This document shows positions 1-11,960 of a DNA stretch of 64,000 nt, piece after piece. How positions within the stretch are numbered: position 1 is the stretch's first letter; each line of letters starts with the position of its first letter. The position numbers and the translations under genes were made by a program. The stretch spans positions 145,032,073-145,096,072 of the forward strand of contig NC_035443.2 in NCBI RefSeq assembly GCF_002127325.2, read 5' to 3'. Origin of the DNA: Helianthus annuus (taxonomy: Eukaryota > Streptophyta > Magnoliopsida > Asterales > Asteraceae). The notes beneath the pieces are model-generated. The model saw nothing but the letters and a program-made list of their open reading frames with translations, made no database searches and was not told where the DNA came from.

Positions 1-1147
1 CACAAAGAGGTACCTAAATGGAGACATTAATCTCCTACCTCATGCTTGAATCATAAGACTTGTAAACTATATAATATCTAAGTTATTCTATATGTATACA
101 TCTAAGTAACTAAGACTTGATGATGACTTAATAGTTATTTGTTAAGTGGACGTTACATCATCTATGACCATGCCCTTGTTACGACTCTAATGGATCTTAG
201 AATCCATGAAATCATACCAACTCTTTTGAGTTTCAATAGTGTCAAGAACAAGAGTTATGCGTACAAGATGATTATTTTCACCTATGTTACTTTCTATATA
301 TTAAAAACTCCGAATCTATAATCTTCCGTTATACGCCAAACTCACACACCTACGTTTCCTTGTGTAGAAGGACAAGGTGCTCCGAACTAATTCATCTACA
401 AACTTGCTCTCGGAATTTCAAGTCACCACTTGTAAACTGTGAGTATACTCGTACTTCCCCCTTTTTTTTACTTTTACCACTTTTGGGGTGTAACATGTTT
501 ACCTATTGAAAAACTTACACATGAACACTTTGTTAAACACATGAACGTTCCTATAACATGCTTGTATACGTGATGACTTGATACTTTAAACTTGGGTTAT
601 TCTTATGTGTTGAACTTATCATTAACTTCGTACGAGCCAAACCTTGACATATGTAGCGCTATAGGATTAACGACCCGCCCGTAAACTTGAGGTTATGTCT
701 TGAGCATATTGCGTTTTCTTGGTTTGATATGTTAGACACATGCCATATTTAATGTTTATCTTGAATCATATGCTTGCCATGAGGAATTGTTCACACTTTT
801 TATCTTATGCTATGTACGTACCAAACTTGTATACTCGCCTTTGCTTTTGCATTGAATTGTATTTTAAACATGTTACAGGTTGATGATGATGCTATAAAAG
901 AAGTAGCGTTGATGCCTAGATACACATATAGACGTTAGGGTTGAATATGTTGTATCAAATTTGTTATGTTATCATGTTGTATTGGTTAAACTTGTTGTAT
1001 TTGGAATTTCTTGTAATGTTGACTAGTTGAAGTTATGAAATGAAACTTGGATTATTAAATTATTGTCACAAATAGTGTTATGATGTCTCGAGCAATCTTC
1101 ACACTTCGTCTCATCCCGATGTTTCCGCCATTGGTTGGGGTGTGACA
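1..1147 (+). repeat. 5' LTR of element 1 (3' part only)
   Basis: Matches the 3' LTR from position 7210 onward without indels. It ends in TGTGACA immediately before the primer-binding site. A 60-codon open frame appears in both LTR copies (139-321 and 7348-7530) only because the LTRs are identical. It has no recognisable domain. Confidence 0.95.
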
Positions 1148-1149
1148 GA

Positions 1150-1163
1150 TTGGTATCAGAGCC
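1150..1163 (+). promoter_or_regulatory. Primer-binding site of element 1
   Basis: TTGGTATCAGAGCC starts two bases after the LTR end. TGGTATCAGAGC is the usual plant retrotransposon site complementary to the 3' end of initiator tRNA-Met, where minus-strand DNA synthesis starts. Confidence 0.93.
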
Positions 1164-2139
1164 ATAACTATAGGGAATTAGAAAAATTGCCATGCTTTTG
1201 CCCTAGTCTATAGTTTTAGGAACTTTGTCTCTTATTTGTTGTTTAAAACATTTGTGCTCTATCTTACATGCTTCCTAGCTACACTTCTTGTTAATAAATT
1301 TATGTGCCTTTCCTAAGGCTAACACGAATACATTTTTGCTATTTTATACTCTTGTAACATCAACGAGACAACTTTACCAAAATAGGCGTGAAACCCACAA
1401 TTTGGTAAACGACTCTCACTCTACCTTTAATCTATTTTTGCACGAAATTTCACCATTAAGCTAGGAGTGACATCCACAACTTAATGGTAATTTCCATTTC
1501 AACTCTAGTGGACCCTTGTCAAAGTGTCAAAATTTTATTTTGGCCGACAAGTACCAACCACATTTAGGGTACGAAATCGTCAAGTTAGGGGTGAAACCCG
1601 CATCTTGTCGATTAAGTCCCATTCCTTGATTTTTTTTATTCTCGCCAAAGTCCCGAATGTTCCAATCATTTAGAGATGTGTAGTAACCGGAAGGGTAAGA
1701 TACCGTTAATCGCTTCTCGACGAGAGTATCTTACTTATAGGCCAAAGCACAATATCTCTAAATCGAAAGGACTTTCGACCCACTTTGGAATTGTCGACGT
1801 TTCTCTACCCGAAACATTCCTATGTTTTATTGAGCCTCTCTTTTATGTATCTCAATTTATATGTGATTTTATACTTGAACGTTCATTCATTTCGAAATGT
1901 CGTTTTAATCATGTCGCACATTATCGCAATCACAAACAATAATAATTCTCATGAACCAACTAAATTTATATTTTCCTATTCGCAACTTATGTGCTATACA
2001 TGTTGAATGTGTGTTGGAAACTTATGCTTTATGTGAACTTTACTTGGTACTTGAACATCTACTTGCTTTGCATACACAAACCTTGTTTTCAATTAATGAT
2101 CAAAGTCTCATCCTTTCCCTTCTCTTTCAAATCTTTTAG
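1164..2139 (+). other. 5' leader of element 1, rich in hairpins
   Basis: A stretch of 976 nt between the primer-binding site and the gag start. Three stem-loops at 1373-1409, 1452-1488 and 1575-1613 have different stems but nearly the same 19-nt loop. Further perfect stems lie at 1695-1734 and 1763-1778. Small open frames here overlap each other in several phases and show no domain, so I treat the leader as noncoding. Confidence 0.7.
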
Positions 2140-5100
2140 ATGTCTTCTAGTTCATCCAAGAAACTCAAGTCAAAGAAGGGTTCGACCTCCTCCGCCATGT
2201 CCCAAAAGGATTGTATGAAGTTTATGGCTAAACAATTTGCAAAGGTCCTACCCGACATTGTTAGCAAGATCCAAACCGATTCACCCCATGGTTCGGTCGA
2301 CTCAAAGGCCGACAAACCCAAATCGACCTTCCAATTTAAGCACTTCATGGCTTGTAAACCCTTAGAATTTACCGGCAAGAATGGCGCTACCGCCATGATG
2401 AATTGGTTTGACTCCATCGAGCTTACCTTCTTACAAAGTGGTTGCCCTGACGAGTTGAGAACATTGAATGCAACCGGTGTGTTTCGTGAAAAGGCACTTG
2501 AGTGGTGGACAACTGAGCGTAACAAGAGAGGAAACGAGGTCGCACACGCTATGCCGTGGGACGATCTCAAACAACTTATGAAGGATCACTTTTGTCCCCC
2601 TCACGAACTCCAAAAGTTGGAAAATGAATTCTGGAACCTCACGCAAAAAGGGAGTGACATGGATGGTTTGATTACACGCTTCAAACAGCTTAGTGTTCTA
2701 TGCCCTGGTCAAGTAGAAACCGCCCCCAAAACCGTGGCCAAGTTCATTCGTTGTGTTGCACCTTCTTTAACAAACCATCTTGCATCTGCCAACCCTCAAA
2801 CCATTGAAGACGCGTACCGCATAGCTACCGAACTTAACAACAATTGTGTTCTTCATGGAACCTTTGACAAGGTTTCAACAAAGAATGCGCACCAAGCCAC
2901 CATTGACTCCCCTAATGAGTCTAAACCCTCCCAGCAATCTAAGAGAAACCAAGGCAAGAAGCGGAAGGCTTCAAGCCAAAACTGCGCGGTCGTCACTCCG
3001 CCAAACCCACAACCCCTTCAAACTGTGCCTGCTTTCGATGGTGAACGCAAGGTTTATACTGGAACGCACCCAAAGTGCGACAAATGCCGATATCATCACC
3101 CCCCAAACGCTCATTGTCGAAAGTGTGACAAGTGTGGCCGGTATGGGCATCTCTCGCCATACTGTCGTATCCCCCCACAGGCCTACCAAAACCAAGCTCT
3201 TTTGGCTCCAAATCAAGTCGCCCCTGTGCGAGCATGCTTCACGTGTGGTGATACCAACCACATGGCCAATGTGTGTCCTCAACGATATCAACCACAACAA
3301 CCTCGACAGCAACAACCACAGCCACAACCCCAACAACAACAACAGGTTCAAGAACCCGCTAGGGGTCGAGCTTTCCTTCTCACCACAGCTCAGGCTCAAA
3401 ATGCAAACGACGTCATCACTGGTACGTTTCTCATTAACCATGTCTATGCTTCATGCCTATTTGATACTGGTGCCGATAAAAGTTTTGTGTCGTTAGAATT
3501 CGAGTCTTTGCTCAAGTGTAAACGCTCTAAGTTGCCAAAATCTTTCGCTGTCGAAGTTGCTAATGGTAAAACCGTCAAAGTCAATTCTGTTCTCTCCAAT
3601 TGTTCACTAATCCTTAACGATCATACGTTCTCAATCGATCTCATACCTATGCAAATGGGTAGTTTCGACGTCATAGTAGGTATGGACTGGCTTAGGCGAG
3701 TTCGTGCTGAAGTTGTCTGTTCTGAGAAGTTTATTCGCTTGCCTCTTCCAAATGGTGATTCTCTACACGTCTATGGTGAAAAGCCTTCTCAAGGCCTTAA
3801 GCTTATGTCATGCATCAAGGCAAACAAGTGCTTACGCAAGGGTACCTTCGCCTTTCTCGCCCACATCGTGGAAAAGAAGGATAAAGGCCCAAGCATAAGT
3901 GACGTTCCTGTTGTACGTGACTTTCCGGATGTATTTCCCGAAGACCTTCCTGGTCCTCCTCCTGCTCGTTCTGTCGATTTTCGCATCGATTTAGTGCCTG
4001 GCGCTACGCCTGTCGCTAAGTCCCCCTATCGTTTAGCACCCTCTGAGATGCAAGAGCTCTCGAGTCAACTTCAAGAGCTTCTTAACAAAGGCTTCATACG
4101 CCCTAGTACTTCTCCTTGGGGCGCTCCCGTTTTATTCGTCAAGAAGAAAGATGGGTCCTTTCGTATGTGTATTGACTATCGTGAGCTCAACAAGCTTACT
4201 ATCAAGAATCGATACCCTCTTCCTCGCATTGATGACCTCTTCGATCAATTGCAAGGCGCAACCTGCTTTTCAAAGATCGATCTTCGTTCTGGGTATCATC
4301 AACTTCGAGTACTCGAAGAAGATGTGCCTAAAACCGCCTTTCGTACGCGTTATGGTCATTATGAGTTCGTGGTCATGCCCTTTGGTTTGACCAACGCACC
4401 TGCTGTCTTTATGGACTTAATGAACCGCGTGTGCAAAGCATACTTGGACCGTTTTGTGATCGTCTTCATCGACGATATCCTCATCTATTCCAAGACGCAA
4501 GCAGAGCATGAGCAACACTTGCGCCTTATTCTTGAACTCCTTCGTACTGAACACCTATATGCCAAATTCTCCAAGTGTGAATTTTGGTTACAAGAAGTTC
4601 AATTCCTTGGTCACACTGTCAACAAACTTGGTATTCACGTTGATCCCGCAAAAATCGAAGCTGTGAAAAATTGGGTCGCACCTAAATCTCCGTCCGAAAT
4701 CCGTTCGTTTCTTGGTCTTGCTGGTTACTACCGTCGTTTTATCTCCAACTTTTCGAAAATCGCTGTTCCTTTGACCTCCTTGACTCAAAAAGAGAGACCT
4801 TTTGTTTGGGGTCCCGAACAAGAAGAGTCTTTTCAAACGCTCAAGGACATGCTTTGCAATGCTCCTATCCTAACGCTTCCTGATGGTAACGATGATTTTG
4901 TCGTGTATTGCGACGCTTCAAACCTTGGTCTTGGTTGTGTCCTTATGCAACGTGACAAAGTTATTGCTTACGCATCGAGGCAACTCAAAATTCATGAGAA
5001 AAACTATACTACTCACGACCTTGAACTTGGTGCGGTCGTTTTTGCATTGAAGAATTGGCGACACTACCTTTATGGTACTAAATGTGTAGTCTTCACCGAC

Positions 5101-5451
5101 CATAAGAGCCTTCAACACATCTTCAATCAAAAAGAACTAAACATGCGTCAACGTCGTTGGGTGGAATTGTTAAACGACTATGACTGCGAAATCAAATACC
5201 ACCCGGGTAAGGCGAATGTAGTAGCCGACGCCCTGAGTCGTAAAACTCACGTCCAAAGTATCCGTTGTTTCCAACTCGTCCACGATCTTCAAAATCGCAT
5301 ACGTAACGCCCAGTATACATCCGTTAATGAGGGTAACCTCTACAACGAAATGCAATGTGGTGCTGAGAATAGTCTTGTGTCCAAATCACCGGTCCCGAGC
5401 TTATACAAGAGGCTACGGACAAGATTTTACAGGTTCGAGACAACTTATTGA
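2140..5451 (+). CDS. Gag-Pol polyprotein of element 1, truncated before integrase
   Basis: Open frame of 1103 codons. The N-terminal half is a capsid-type gag with two CCHC zinc knuckles (C329-C342 and C366-C379) followed by a Gln-rich stretch. An aspartic protease motif DTGAD starts at D442. Reverse transcriptase follows, with the catalytic pair in FIDD at D778 and D779. RNase H begins around YCDAS (D925) and is followed by the ADALSR linker that normally leads into integrase. After about residue 1083 the frame runs across a deletion junction into unrelated codons and stops. Related elements encode one polyprotein of roughly 1500 residues, so the integrase zinc finger and DDE core are absent. 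Gag, protease, RT and RNase H look intact, so particles and cDNA could perhaps still be made. The start is the first ATG of the frame. Confidence 0.92.
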   Translation: MSSSSSKKLKSKKGSTSSAMSQKDCMKFMAKQFAKVLPDIVSKIQTDSPHGSVDSKADKPKSTFQFKHFMACKPLEFTGKNGATAMMNWFDSIELTFLQSGCPDELRTLNATGVFREKALEWWTTERNKRGNEVAHAMPWDDLKQLMKDHFCPPHELQKLENEFWNLTQKGSDMDGLITRFKQLSVLCPGQVETAPKTVAKFIRCVAPSLTNHLASANPQTIEDAYRIATELNNNCVLHGTFDKVSTKNAHQATIDSPNESKPSQQSKRNQGKKRKASSQNCAVVTPPNPQPLQTVPAFDGERKVYTGTHPKCDKCRYHHPPNAHCRKCDKCGRYGHLSPYCRIPPQAYQNQALLAPNQVAPVRACFTCGDTNHMANVCPQRYQPQQPRQQQPQPQPQQQQQVQEPARGRAFLLTTAQAQNANDVITGTFLINHVYASCLFDTGADKSFVSLEFESLLKCKRSKLPKSFAVEVANGKTVKVNSVLSNCSLILNDHTFSIDLIPMQMGSFDVIVGMDWLRRVRAEVVCSEKFIRLPLPNGDSLHVYGEKPSQGLKLMSCIKANKCLRKGTFAFLAHIVEKKDKGPSISDVPVVRDFPDVFPEDLPGPPPARSVDFRIDLVPGATPVAKSPYRLAPSEMQELSSQLQELLNKGFIRPSTSPWGAPVLFVKKKDGSFRMCIDYRELNKLTIKNRYPLPRIDDLFDQLQGATCFSKIDLRSGYHQLRVLEEDVPKTAFRTRYGHYEFVVMPFGLTNAPAVFMDLMNRVCKAYLDRFVIVFIDDILIYSKTQAEHEQHLRLILELLRTEHLYAKFSKCEFWLQEVQFLGHTVNKLGIHVDPAKIEAVKNWVAPKSPSEIRSFLGLAGYYRRFISNFSKIAVPLTSLTQKERPFVWGPEQEESFQTLKDMLCNAPILTLPDGNDDFVVYCDASNLGLGCVLMQRDKVIAYASRQLKIHEKNYTTHDLELGAVVFALKNWRHYLYGTKCVVFTDHKSLQHIFNQKELNMRQRRWVELLNDYDCEIKYHPGKANVVADALSRKTHVQSIRCFQLVHDLQNRIRNAQYTSVNEGNLYNEMQCGAENSLVSKSPVPSLYKRLRTRFYRFETTY

Positions 5452-5939
5452 AAGCCAGGAACCGACAGAAGAGTTACGCTGACAAAGGACGCAAACCTAT
5501 GGAATTCGAGACAGGTGACAACGTGCTTCTCAAGGTATCCCCTTGGAAAGGCGTGGTTCGATTTGGCAAGAAAGGGAAACTCGCACCTCGCTACGTTGGT
5601 CCTTTCAAGATTCTCGAAAGGATTGGCAAGGTTGCGTATAGACTGGACCTACCTGAAGGACTCAGCAATGTACACCCTGTCTTCCATGTGTCCAACTTAA
5701 AGAAATGCCTAGCTGACGAAGGACTCCACGTTCCTCTCGAAGACTTGCAAGTCAACGAAACACTTCACTTTGTAGAAAAACCGGTCGAAATCATGGACCA
5801 AGGAACCAAGCAATTGAGGCGCAGTCGAATTCCTATTGTCAAAGTTCGATGGGAAGGAAAACGTGGCGCTGAATTTACTTGGGAGCTCGAAAGCGAAATG
5901 AAATCGAAATATCCTCATCTTTTCCCTGAGTCTTCCTAA
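5389..5939 (+). pseudogene. Integrase C-terminal region with chromodomain, out of frame (element 1)
   Basis: From about 5389 a second frame encodes the end of integrase. It contains the motif [14 protein letters not shown], the FHVSNLKKC block and a chromodomain-like end (VKVRWEGK, then FTWE), and stops at TAA 5937-5939. An internal ATG at 5448 opens the longest start-to-stop frame, but homology begins earlier. The join is a deletion with a frame change against the gag-pol frame. In chromoviruses the tail guides integration to chromatin. Without the catalytic core this piece has no activity of its own. Confidence 0.9.
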
Positions 5940-5973
5940 ATTTCGGGACGAAATTTCCTAAAGGAGGGGAGAC
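5938..5973 (+). promoter_or_regulatory. Palindrome and polypurine tract of element 1
   Basis: AAATTTCG-GGA-CGAAATTT (5938-5956) is a perfect 8-bp inverted repeat overlapping the stop codon. The purine-rich TAAAGGAGGGGAGAC ends one base before the 3' LTR and is the plus-strand primer site. The same palindrome lies upstream of the LTR in element 2. Confidence 0.85.
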
Positions 5974-8356
5974 TGTAACGCCCTGTGTTTTGTACTTTCT
6001 ATTTATAGCTTGTCTTACTCGTGTTGCTAATTTTGGAAGCTTTGTATCATTGTACTCGTTCCTTCTAGTACTCGTTGTAAACTCGAGATTTTGATCATGA
6101 ATGAAAACTTGCATTTCCTTGTTACATACTATACATACACCATAATACGATTAATCATGAGATCATTTGATACTTCTTTGTGATACTTACAAACATATGT
6201 TGAACTTGTAAATATGTGACATATACTTGTTACTTACAAACATGTTACATACTTGTACATTACACTTTTTGCCTAGTTAAATCATGTTTTATTTCATATT
6301 TCACCTTGTTACAAGTTAGGGGAAACATTGTTGCATATTATTACACAACTTAACTAATAAAATTACTCATTATAATGTTTTAAAAAAAATAAAAAACTAA
6401 AGAAACATGGCAGCCCAAATTCAGCAAAATTCAGCCCCATATAGTTGGGTTTTGTGGGCTAGTTTCAAGGTGTAACCCCTTCTAAACACTTCCAAAGCCC
6501 AACCCATTGAAACCCTAATCCTTCCCCCTATAAATACCACTTATAACCAGCCTCCCTACCACTTTTGCAACACTAAAAACTCTCAAAACATCCTCCAAAC
6601 CGTAGCTGAAAGCAAAGGTTCGAGTAGATTGACACCCCTTCACGAAAATGAGCATAACTCACTCAATTCTTATCCGATTCACTCGATTCTTTTTCCTACT
6701 TGCTTGTATAATCATGGGGTTCGATTCCTAGACTTCTCCTTGGAGAAATCAGACCTGGAAATGCCCCGAAATAGTCCATAAACTTTCTGTTTGTTTTTAT
6801 GTTCATCAAAAACTTGTTTAAATCTTTGCAACTTGTGTCCAACACATCTCATACCTATGTCCTAATGCTTACAACTTATCCCATGGTTGGTTAAGCTTAA
6901 AAACAAGGTTGAGACATCTAAATCAGAGGTTAAAACCTCATAAACTTTCTGTTTTTAATTAGGGTTTTACCCACAAGTAATGTTCAAGTGTGAAACTTGT
7001 TGAATGTGTGATGGTTGGATTAGCTTGGGCTATCCTTCATAAGAATCCACTCGTTACTTGATGTTTTGCTATAGATTAGTTGTTGTTAATACCTTGATAC
7101 TTGTATGTTCATGACCCTCCTTGTTGTTTATAACAACAAGTGTAGTGGTGAACAATAGAGGTGCCTAAATGGAAGCTTGTTCTTCCTACCTCATGTATGT
7201 ATTCTATGACACAAAGAGGTACCTAAATGGAGACATTAATCTCCTACCTCATGCTTGAATCATAAGACTTGTAAACTATATAATATCTAAGTTATTCTAT
7301 ATGTATACATCTAAGTAACTAAGACTTGATGATGACTTAATAGTTATTTGTTAAGTGGACGTTACATCATCTATGACCATGCCCTTGTTACGACTCTAAT
7401 GGATCTTAGAATCCATGAAATCATACCAACTCTTTTGAGTTTCAATAGTGTCAAGAACAAGAGTTATGCGTACAAGATGATTATTTTCACCTATGTTACT
7501 TTCTATATATTAAAAACTCCGAATCTATAATCTTCCGTTATACGCCAAACTCACACACCTACGTTTCCTTGTGTAGAAGGACAAGGTGCTCCGAACTAAT
7601 TCATCTACAAACTTGCTCTCGGAATTTCAAGTCACCACTTGTAAACCGTGAGTATACTCGTACTTCCCCCTTTTTTTTACTTTTACCACTTTTGGGGTGT
7701 AACATGTTTACCTATTGAAAAACTTACACATGAACACTTTGTTAAACACATGAACGTTCCTATAACATGCTTGTATACGTGATGACTTGATACTTTAAAC
7801 TTGGGTTATTCTTATGTGTTGAACTTATCATTAACTTCGTACGAGCCAAACCTTGACATATGTAGCGCTATAGGATTAACGACCCGCCCGTAAACTTGAG
7901 GTTATGTCTTGAGCATATTGCGTTTTCTTGGTTTGATATGTTAGACACATGCCATATTTAATGTTTATCTTGAATCATATGCTTGCCATGAGGAATTGTT
8001 CACACTTTTTATCTTATGCTATGTACGTACCAAACTTGTATACTCGCCTTTGCTTTTGCATTGAATTGTATTTTAAACATGTTACAGGTTGATGATGATG
8101 CTATAAAAGAAGTAGCGTTGATGCCTAGATACACATATAGACGTTAGGGTTGAATATGTTGTATCAAATTTGTTATGTTATCATGTTGTATTGGTTAAAC
8201 TTGTTGTATTTGGAATTTCTTGTAATGTTGACTAGTTGAAGTTATGAAATGAAACTTGGATTATTAAATTATTGTCACAAATAGTGTTATGATGTCTCGA
8301 GCAATCTTCACACTTCGTCTCATCCCGATGTTTCCGCCATTGGTTGGGGTGTGACA
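5974..8356 (+). repeat. 3' LTR of element 1 (2383 bp)
   Basis: Starts TGTAACGCC after the polypurine tract and ends TGTGACA, with the usual TG...CA termini. The last 1147 bp match the window start. A TATA box lies at 6529-6536 in the U3/R area. It is preceded by a GC-poor stretch and followed by a leader-like segment. Confidence 0.94.
6529..6536 (+). promoter_or_regulatory. LTR TATA box
   Basis: TATAAATA in a CCCCC-TATAAATA-CCACTT context, about 555 bp into the LTR, fits a Pol II core promoter for the element's genomic RNA. The start site is probably near 6560-6570 (inference). Confidence 0.7.
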
Positions 8357-8409
8357 AGTCACGCCTCCAAGCGGTGGTACTCCGCGTGTGGATTTTTGGG
8401 GGTGTGACA
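8357..8409 (+). mobile_element. Remnant of the 3' end of another LTR, interrupted by element 1
   Basis: The 53 bp are close to the reverse complement of the first bases of the element 2 LTR (15099 onward): CGCGTGTGGATTTT then GGGGGTGTGACA. Element 1 therefore appears to have landed about 50 bp from the end of an older LTR of that family, in sense orientation. The rest would lie left of the window. Confidence 0.75.
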
Positions 8410-8430
8410 GGCGGGTTGACCTGTTTAACC

Positions 8431-11400
8431 TGTCACACCCTGGCTTTGCGGAAGCGTGGGTTAATTTGGTGTGACTTCTTAATACCATAGCTTAATCACA
8501 ACAAAGCTATATGAAAGTAAAACCATGATGATCATCCATAGATTCATGTTTTAAAATAAAAGTACCACAACATTATTGTTTAAAACGTCGACACATGCAA
8601 CGGGATTACAACATAACAAAATAAAAACATTGTTCATAAAACACAACCACAAACATGAAATAGACACAGTTTAAGACTTGTGACTCGTCCAGGTAAAAGC
8701 TACAACCCCTAAACTTGGATGACCTCATTTCCCTTACGCAGCGTGAAAACGTAGCATACCTCGCCAGATCCCTAATTCCCTGAAACACATGTAAGTTGAA
8801 AAATCAACAAAAATTGTTGAGCGAGTTCATGTGAAGTAAGTATGTAAAACCTTTGTAAGTATGAAAATTCCATGGTATGTAGCAGATAAGGAAATAAAGA
8901 GATCACCAATGGTTTGCAAGGCCATTGATATGTGTGAAGTGCAGTAGGAAGACTCAAACCTAGCAGATTTTTGCGTCGGGTACAAAGTCACCCCGAGGTC
9001 CGTTCTGTTGGGCCCCTGGGGCTGGGCTCGCTACACCCAGATAGATCTACCGCTACTGACCCTCGGTCCTACAATGAGGATTAATGGCCTCCAGTTCCCG
9101 CCTACCCACTCACATGATCTAAGTAGTAACCCTCCTTACGCTAACCATACCATGTAAAAAGTATTCGTAATCATAGTAACATGTATTTCACCCCCGAAGT
9201 ATAAAAACTGAAAACAGTTAAGAGAAAAGGGGGACATGAACTCACAGAAGTGCGTCTCGAAATAGTAACTCCCAATCAACCTGCTGCGTGACGAACTACA
9301 CGTACTAACTTCTATTAGACGGACGGCCGTGCCTTGGCTTAAGGTTTAAGTTTTTGGGAAATAGTTAGACAACTATTTCGTATTTGCACTTCTTAATTAT
9401 TTATTAATTATATTCCTTCCCAAGGATGAGGGTTTTAATACATGTGCGTTTTTATAACTTCAAGAATATATTATTAAGTCTCACTTAATAAAATATATTT
9501 TAATTCATTTGTCTAAAATATTCTATCTCCAAAATATACATATTTTCCCAAAAATATTATATTTTATTTCGTACAATTTCCAAAATAATACTTTTATCAA
9601 AATACGCATTTAAGAGTATTTTCTGAAAATACATAAGTTACATTTTTAGAGTTTGTGTGGTAGTAATAATACCGGTGTAACTTAAATATTTATTCGTGAA
9701 GGCGTTGGTATTATTTTGGAAGTCGTAACTTCATGATATTTCAAGTAATATTATTTTTACTCTAAAAATAATATACATATAGTTCACAAAATAATCATAA
9801 AATTCACACAACGTCTTACTATGAAATATATATTCTAAATATATATTTAACAAATTTTATTTATGAAAATCCACCCCCGACACTTGGAAATTTTGTAATA
9901 AAAATCATGGCGAATTTTATTTAAAAAAACAAGTTAAAAATATATTCTTAACCACTTGTCACAAAATATTTCTAAGTGTTATTTTCTGGAAAAATTTCGC
10001 CAGAGTTTTCTCTGTAACTGGAGGTGGCCACGCTTACTAGCGTATCATTTTCTTTTAAAACTCAATCAACCAATTATCAATCATCAACAAACATCATTCA
10101 AACTTCAAACTAGTAAAAAATAAGCATAAATCGCAAACACATGAACTTGTAAGTTGTGTAAAAGTATGTAGTAACTTTATAACATATTTAGTAGGTCTTT
10201 CCATCTTTAAAAATAAAATCAGTTTCTTGAAAGTTTTATTTTTTTAAAGAAAATGCAACTTTACAACTTCTAGTCCAAAAGTTACGAAAATATTTCTTTG
10301 TTAAATCCTTTTATCACACAAGTGTTTACACACTTGTTTGTTCGCAAAAATGCTTTTAGTTCATGAAAGATCCGGCTTTTAAACATGGTTTGCATCTTAC
10401 ACTTGGTTCTTCGAAAATACCACTTGTAGATCCTTAGATCTACTAGTTTAGAACTCTATTTTACAAGAAAAATCATTTTTACACAAGTTCATGTCTATGT
10501 ATGGAAATGTTCATCATCTTGCAATTTTCACACTTAACATATTGCTAGTTCATGTTCCATGAACATGATCTAGCGTGGTTAGATGATGATCCGTTCCACT
10601 ACTAGCAATCAACAACCTAAAATAACCATAACTAAACAAGATTCACAAGTTTTACACCATTTCTTACTCTTTATCCATCAAGTTCATCATACTTTCAAGT
10701 CTTTTAATTTTGATCTTTAGTGTTCTTCATTTTTATTCGTTAAACCTCTTATTAACCACTTTAATCATGAATAAGGAAGTGTTTAGAAGCACTTACTACT
10801 AGCTCGAGGCTAGGGAAGAATCAAAGCGAAAACTAGGTGTATAAAAGCAACGTAGAGAGGTTCTTGAGATTCCGTAAGCACCGAGCCTCCTTGTGTGTGA
10901 TCTTTCACCTTTGTGTGTATGTGAAATTGCAAGATCGAAATTTGAAAGTGATGGTGGCTATGGTTGTGATCTCGGCCGACTTCAAAGAGAGGGAGAGAGA
11001 GAGAGAGAGATCAATTTTGTTAAGTGTTGTGAGAATGAATGAATGATCTTATGGTCTTATTTATAAACCATCCAACCTCATTAACCATAAGGTAATATGT
11101 AATCTTGATATGGGACAAGCTTGATTAAAATAATCAAAACTTTGTGGTGTGTGTCCCACATGGGGACCGATCGGATCAAGAAGGGGGGGGGGGGGGGGAG
11201 GGGAGGGTTATGGTTTGATTTGAACTAGATAGTTAGTGATAGTTATGTTTAGTTAGGGATTTAAGTTAGTTATTAGTGTGTTATGTAATATAACGGGTGT
11301 TAGGGTGTTCGGGGACCCTAACTAGCTCAGAAAAGGAAAAACAATGTCATTGACAATATTTTTATGTTCCGGGCTAAGTCCGGTTGTTCGGTTGGATACT

Positions 11401-11955
11401 GATCCGTTAAAGTGCTAAATAGGCATTTAAAGTGTCTTTAATATTATTTTTAGTGACACAATGAATTCCCGACACTTTGAAAAGTGTCTAGTATTATTTT
11501 CCCATGTTTTTGCACCTTACTAGTTAAGAAAAATGCTGAATTTTGTAATAAAGTGCAAGATTTTGTAGTTAGAGCATGTTTTAGGCACATCCGGTCACTA
11601 TAACTATCACCTAGTGAAGCAGTTTTACAATCCTCACCTCCCTACACTCCCTACCAGTGTAGTGATCTATTCCCGGCTCATACTGGTCTTAGAGACAATG
11701 TCTGTCTAGTGCTGGCTATGTCAACATGTTACTGGGTTATCCGTTCATTGTGCTACTGTGCTTTTGTGCATCAAGTTTGTCACTATAGTTCTGTGTAATA
11801 AATGGAGTGACTGTAATAAAGTATGATGCATGTATGTGTATGTATCGGAAATCAAGTAGCAGTTTTAACCACAATTGTAAGCAAGCACAGTAATTAAGCA
11901 TTAATTAAATATTAATTAATTCGTACGGATACCTGATTTGGTGAGGGTTGTCACA
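8431..11955 (-). mobile_element. Solo LTR of a large-LTR Ty3/gypsy family (3525 bp)
   Basis: The plus strand begins TGTCACACCC and ends GGTTGTCACA. It is flanked by the 5-bp direct repeat TAACC (8426-8430 and 11956-11960), so both ends and the target duplication are defined. No internal region lies beside it. It aligns along its length with the partial LTR at 61189-64000, for example GGGCTCGCTACACCCA and the GATGAGGATTAATGGCC block. Read on the minus strand, a TATAAATA box is present (plus-strand TATTTATA at 11058-11065). A GA microsatellite (about 10985-11010) and a run of 16 G (11183-11198) lie inside. A solo LTR arises by recombination between the two LTRs of a full element. Confidence 0.92.
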
Positions 11956-11960
11956 TAACC

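Larger units (their letters stand above)
1..8356 (+). mobile_element. Ty3/gypsy LTR retrotransposon, Tekay-like chromovirus (element 1), 5' end outside window
   Basis: Positions 1-1147 repeat at 7210-8356 with a constant offset of 7209 and only one mismatch that I could find by eye (T438 versus C7647). This marks the two LTRs. The order between them is primer-binding site, long leader, gag, protease, reverse transcriptase, RNase H, chromodomain-like tail and polypurine tract, which is the layout of a chromovirus. The integrase zinc finger and catalytic core are missing, so the copy cannot insert itself. The first 1236 or so bases of the 5' LTR lie outside the window, so the target duplication cannot be checked. 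LTR near-identity implies a very recent insertion. The lineage name is from family knowledge. Confidence 0.93.

Noticed and set aside
139..321. 60-codon frame present twice (also 7348-7530)
   Set aside because: Identical because it lies in both LTRs. No domain; low-complexity composition.
2971..3441. Antisense open frames within gag of element 1
   Set aside because: Opposite-strand shadows of the Gln/Pro-rich gag region. No domain, and they overlap conserved zinc knuckles.
11183..11198. Run of 16 G as a functional quadruplex element
   Set aside because: A homopolymer in a solo LTR, prone to slippage or sequencing error. No supporting context.
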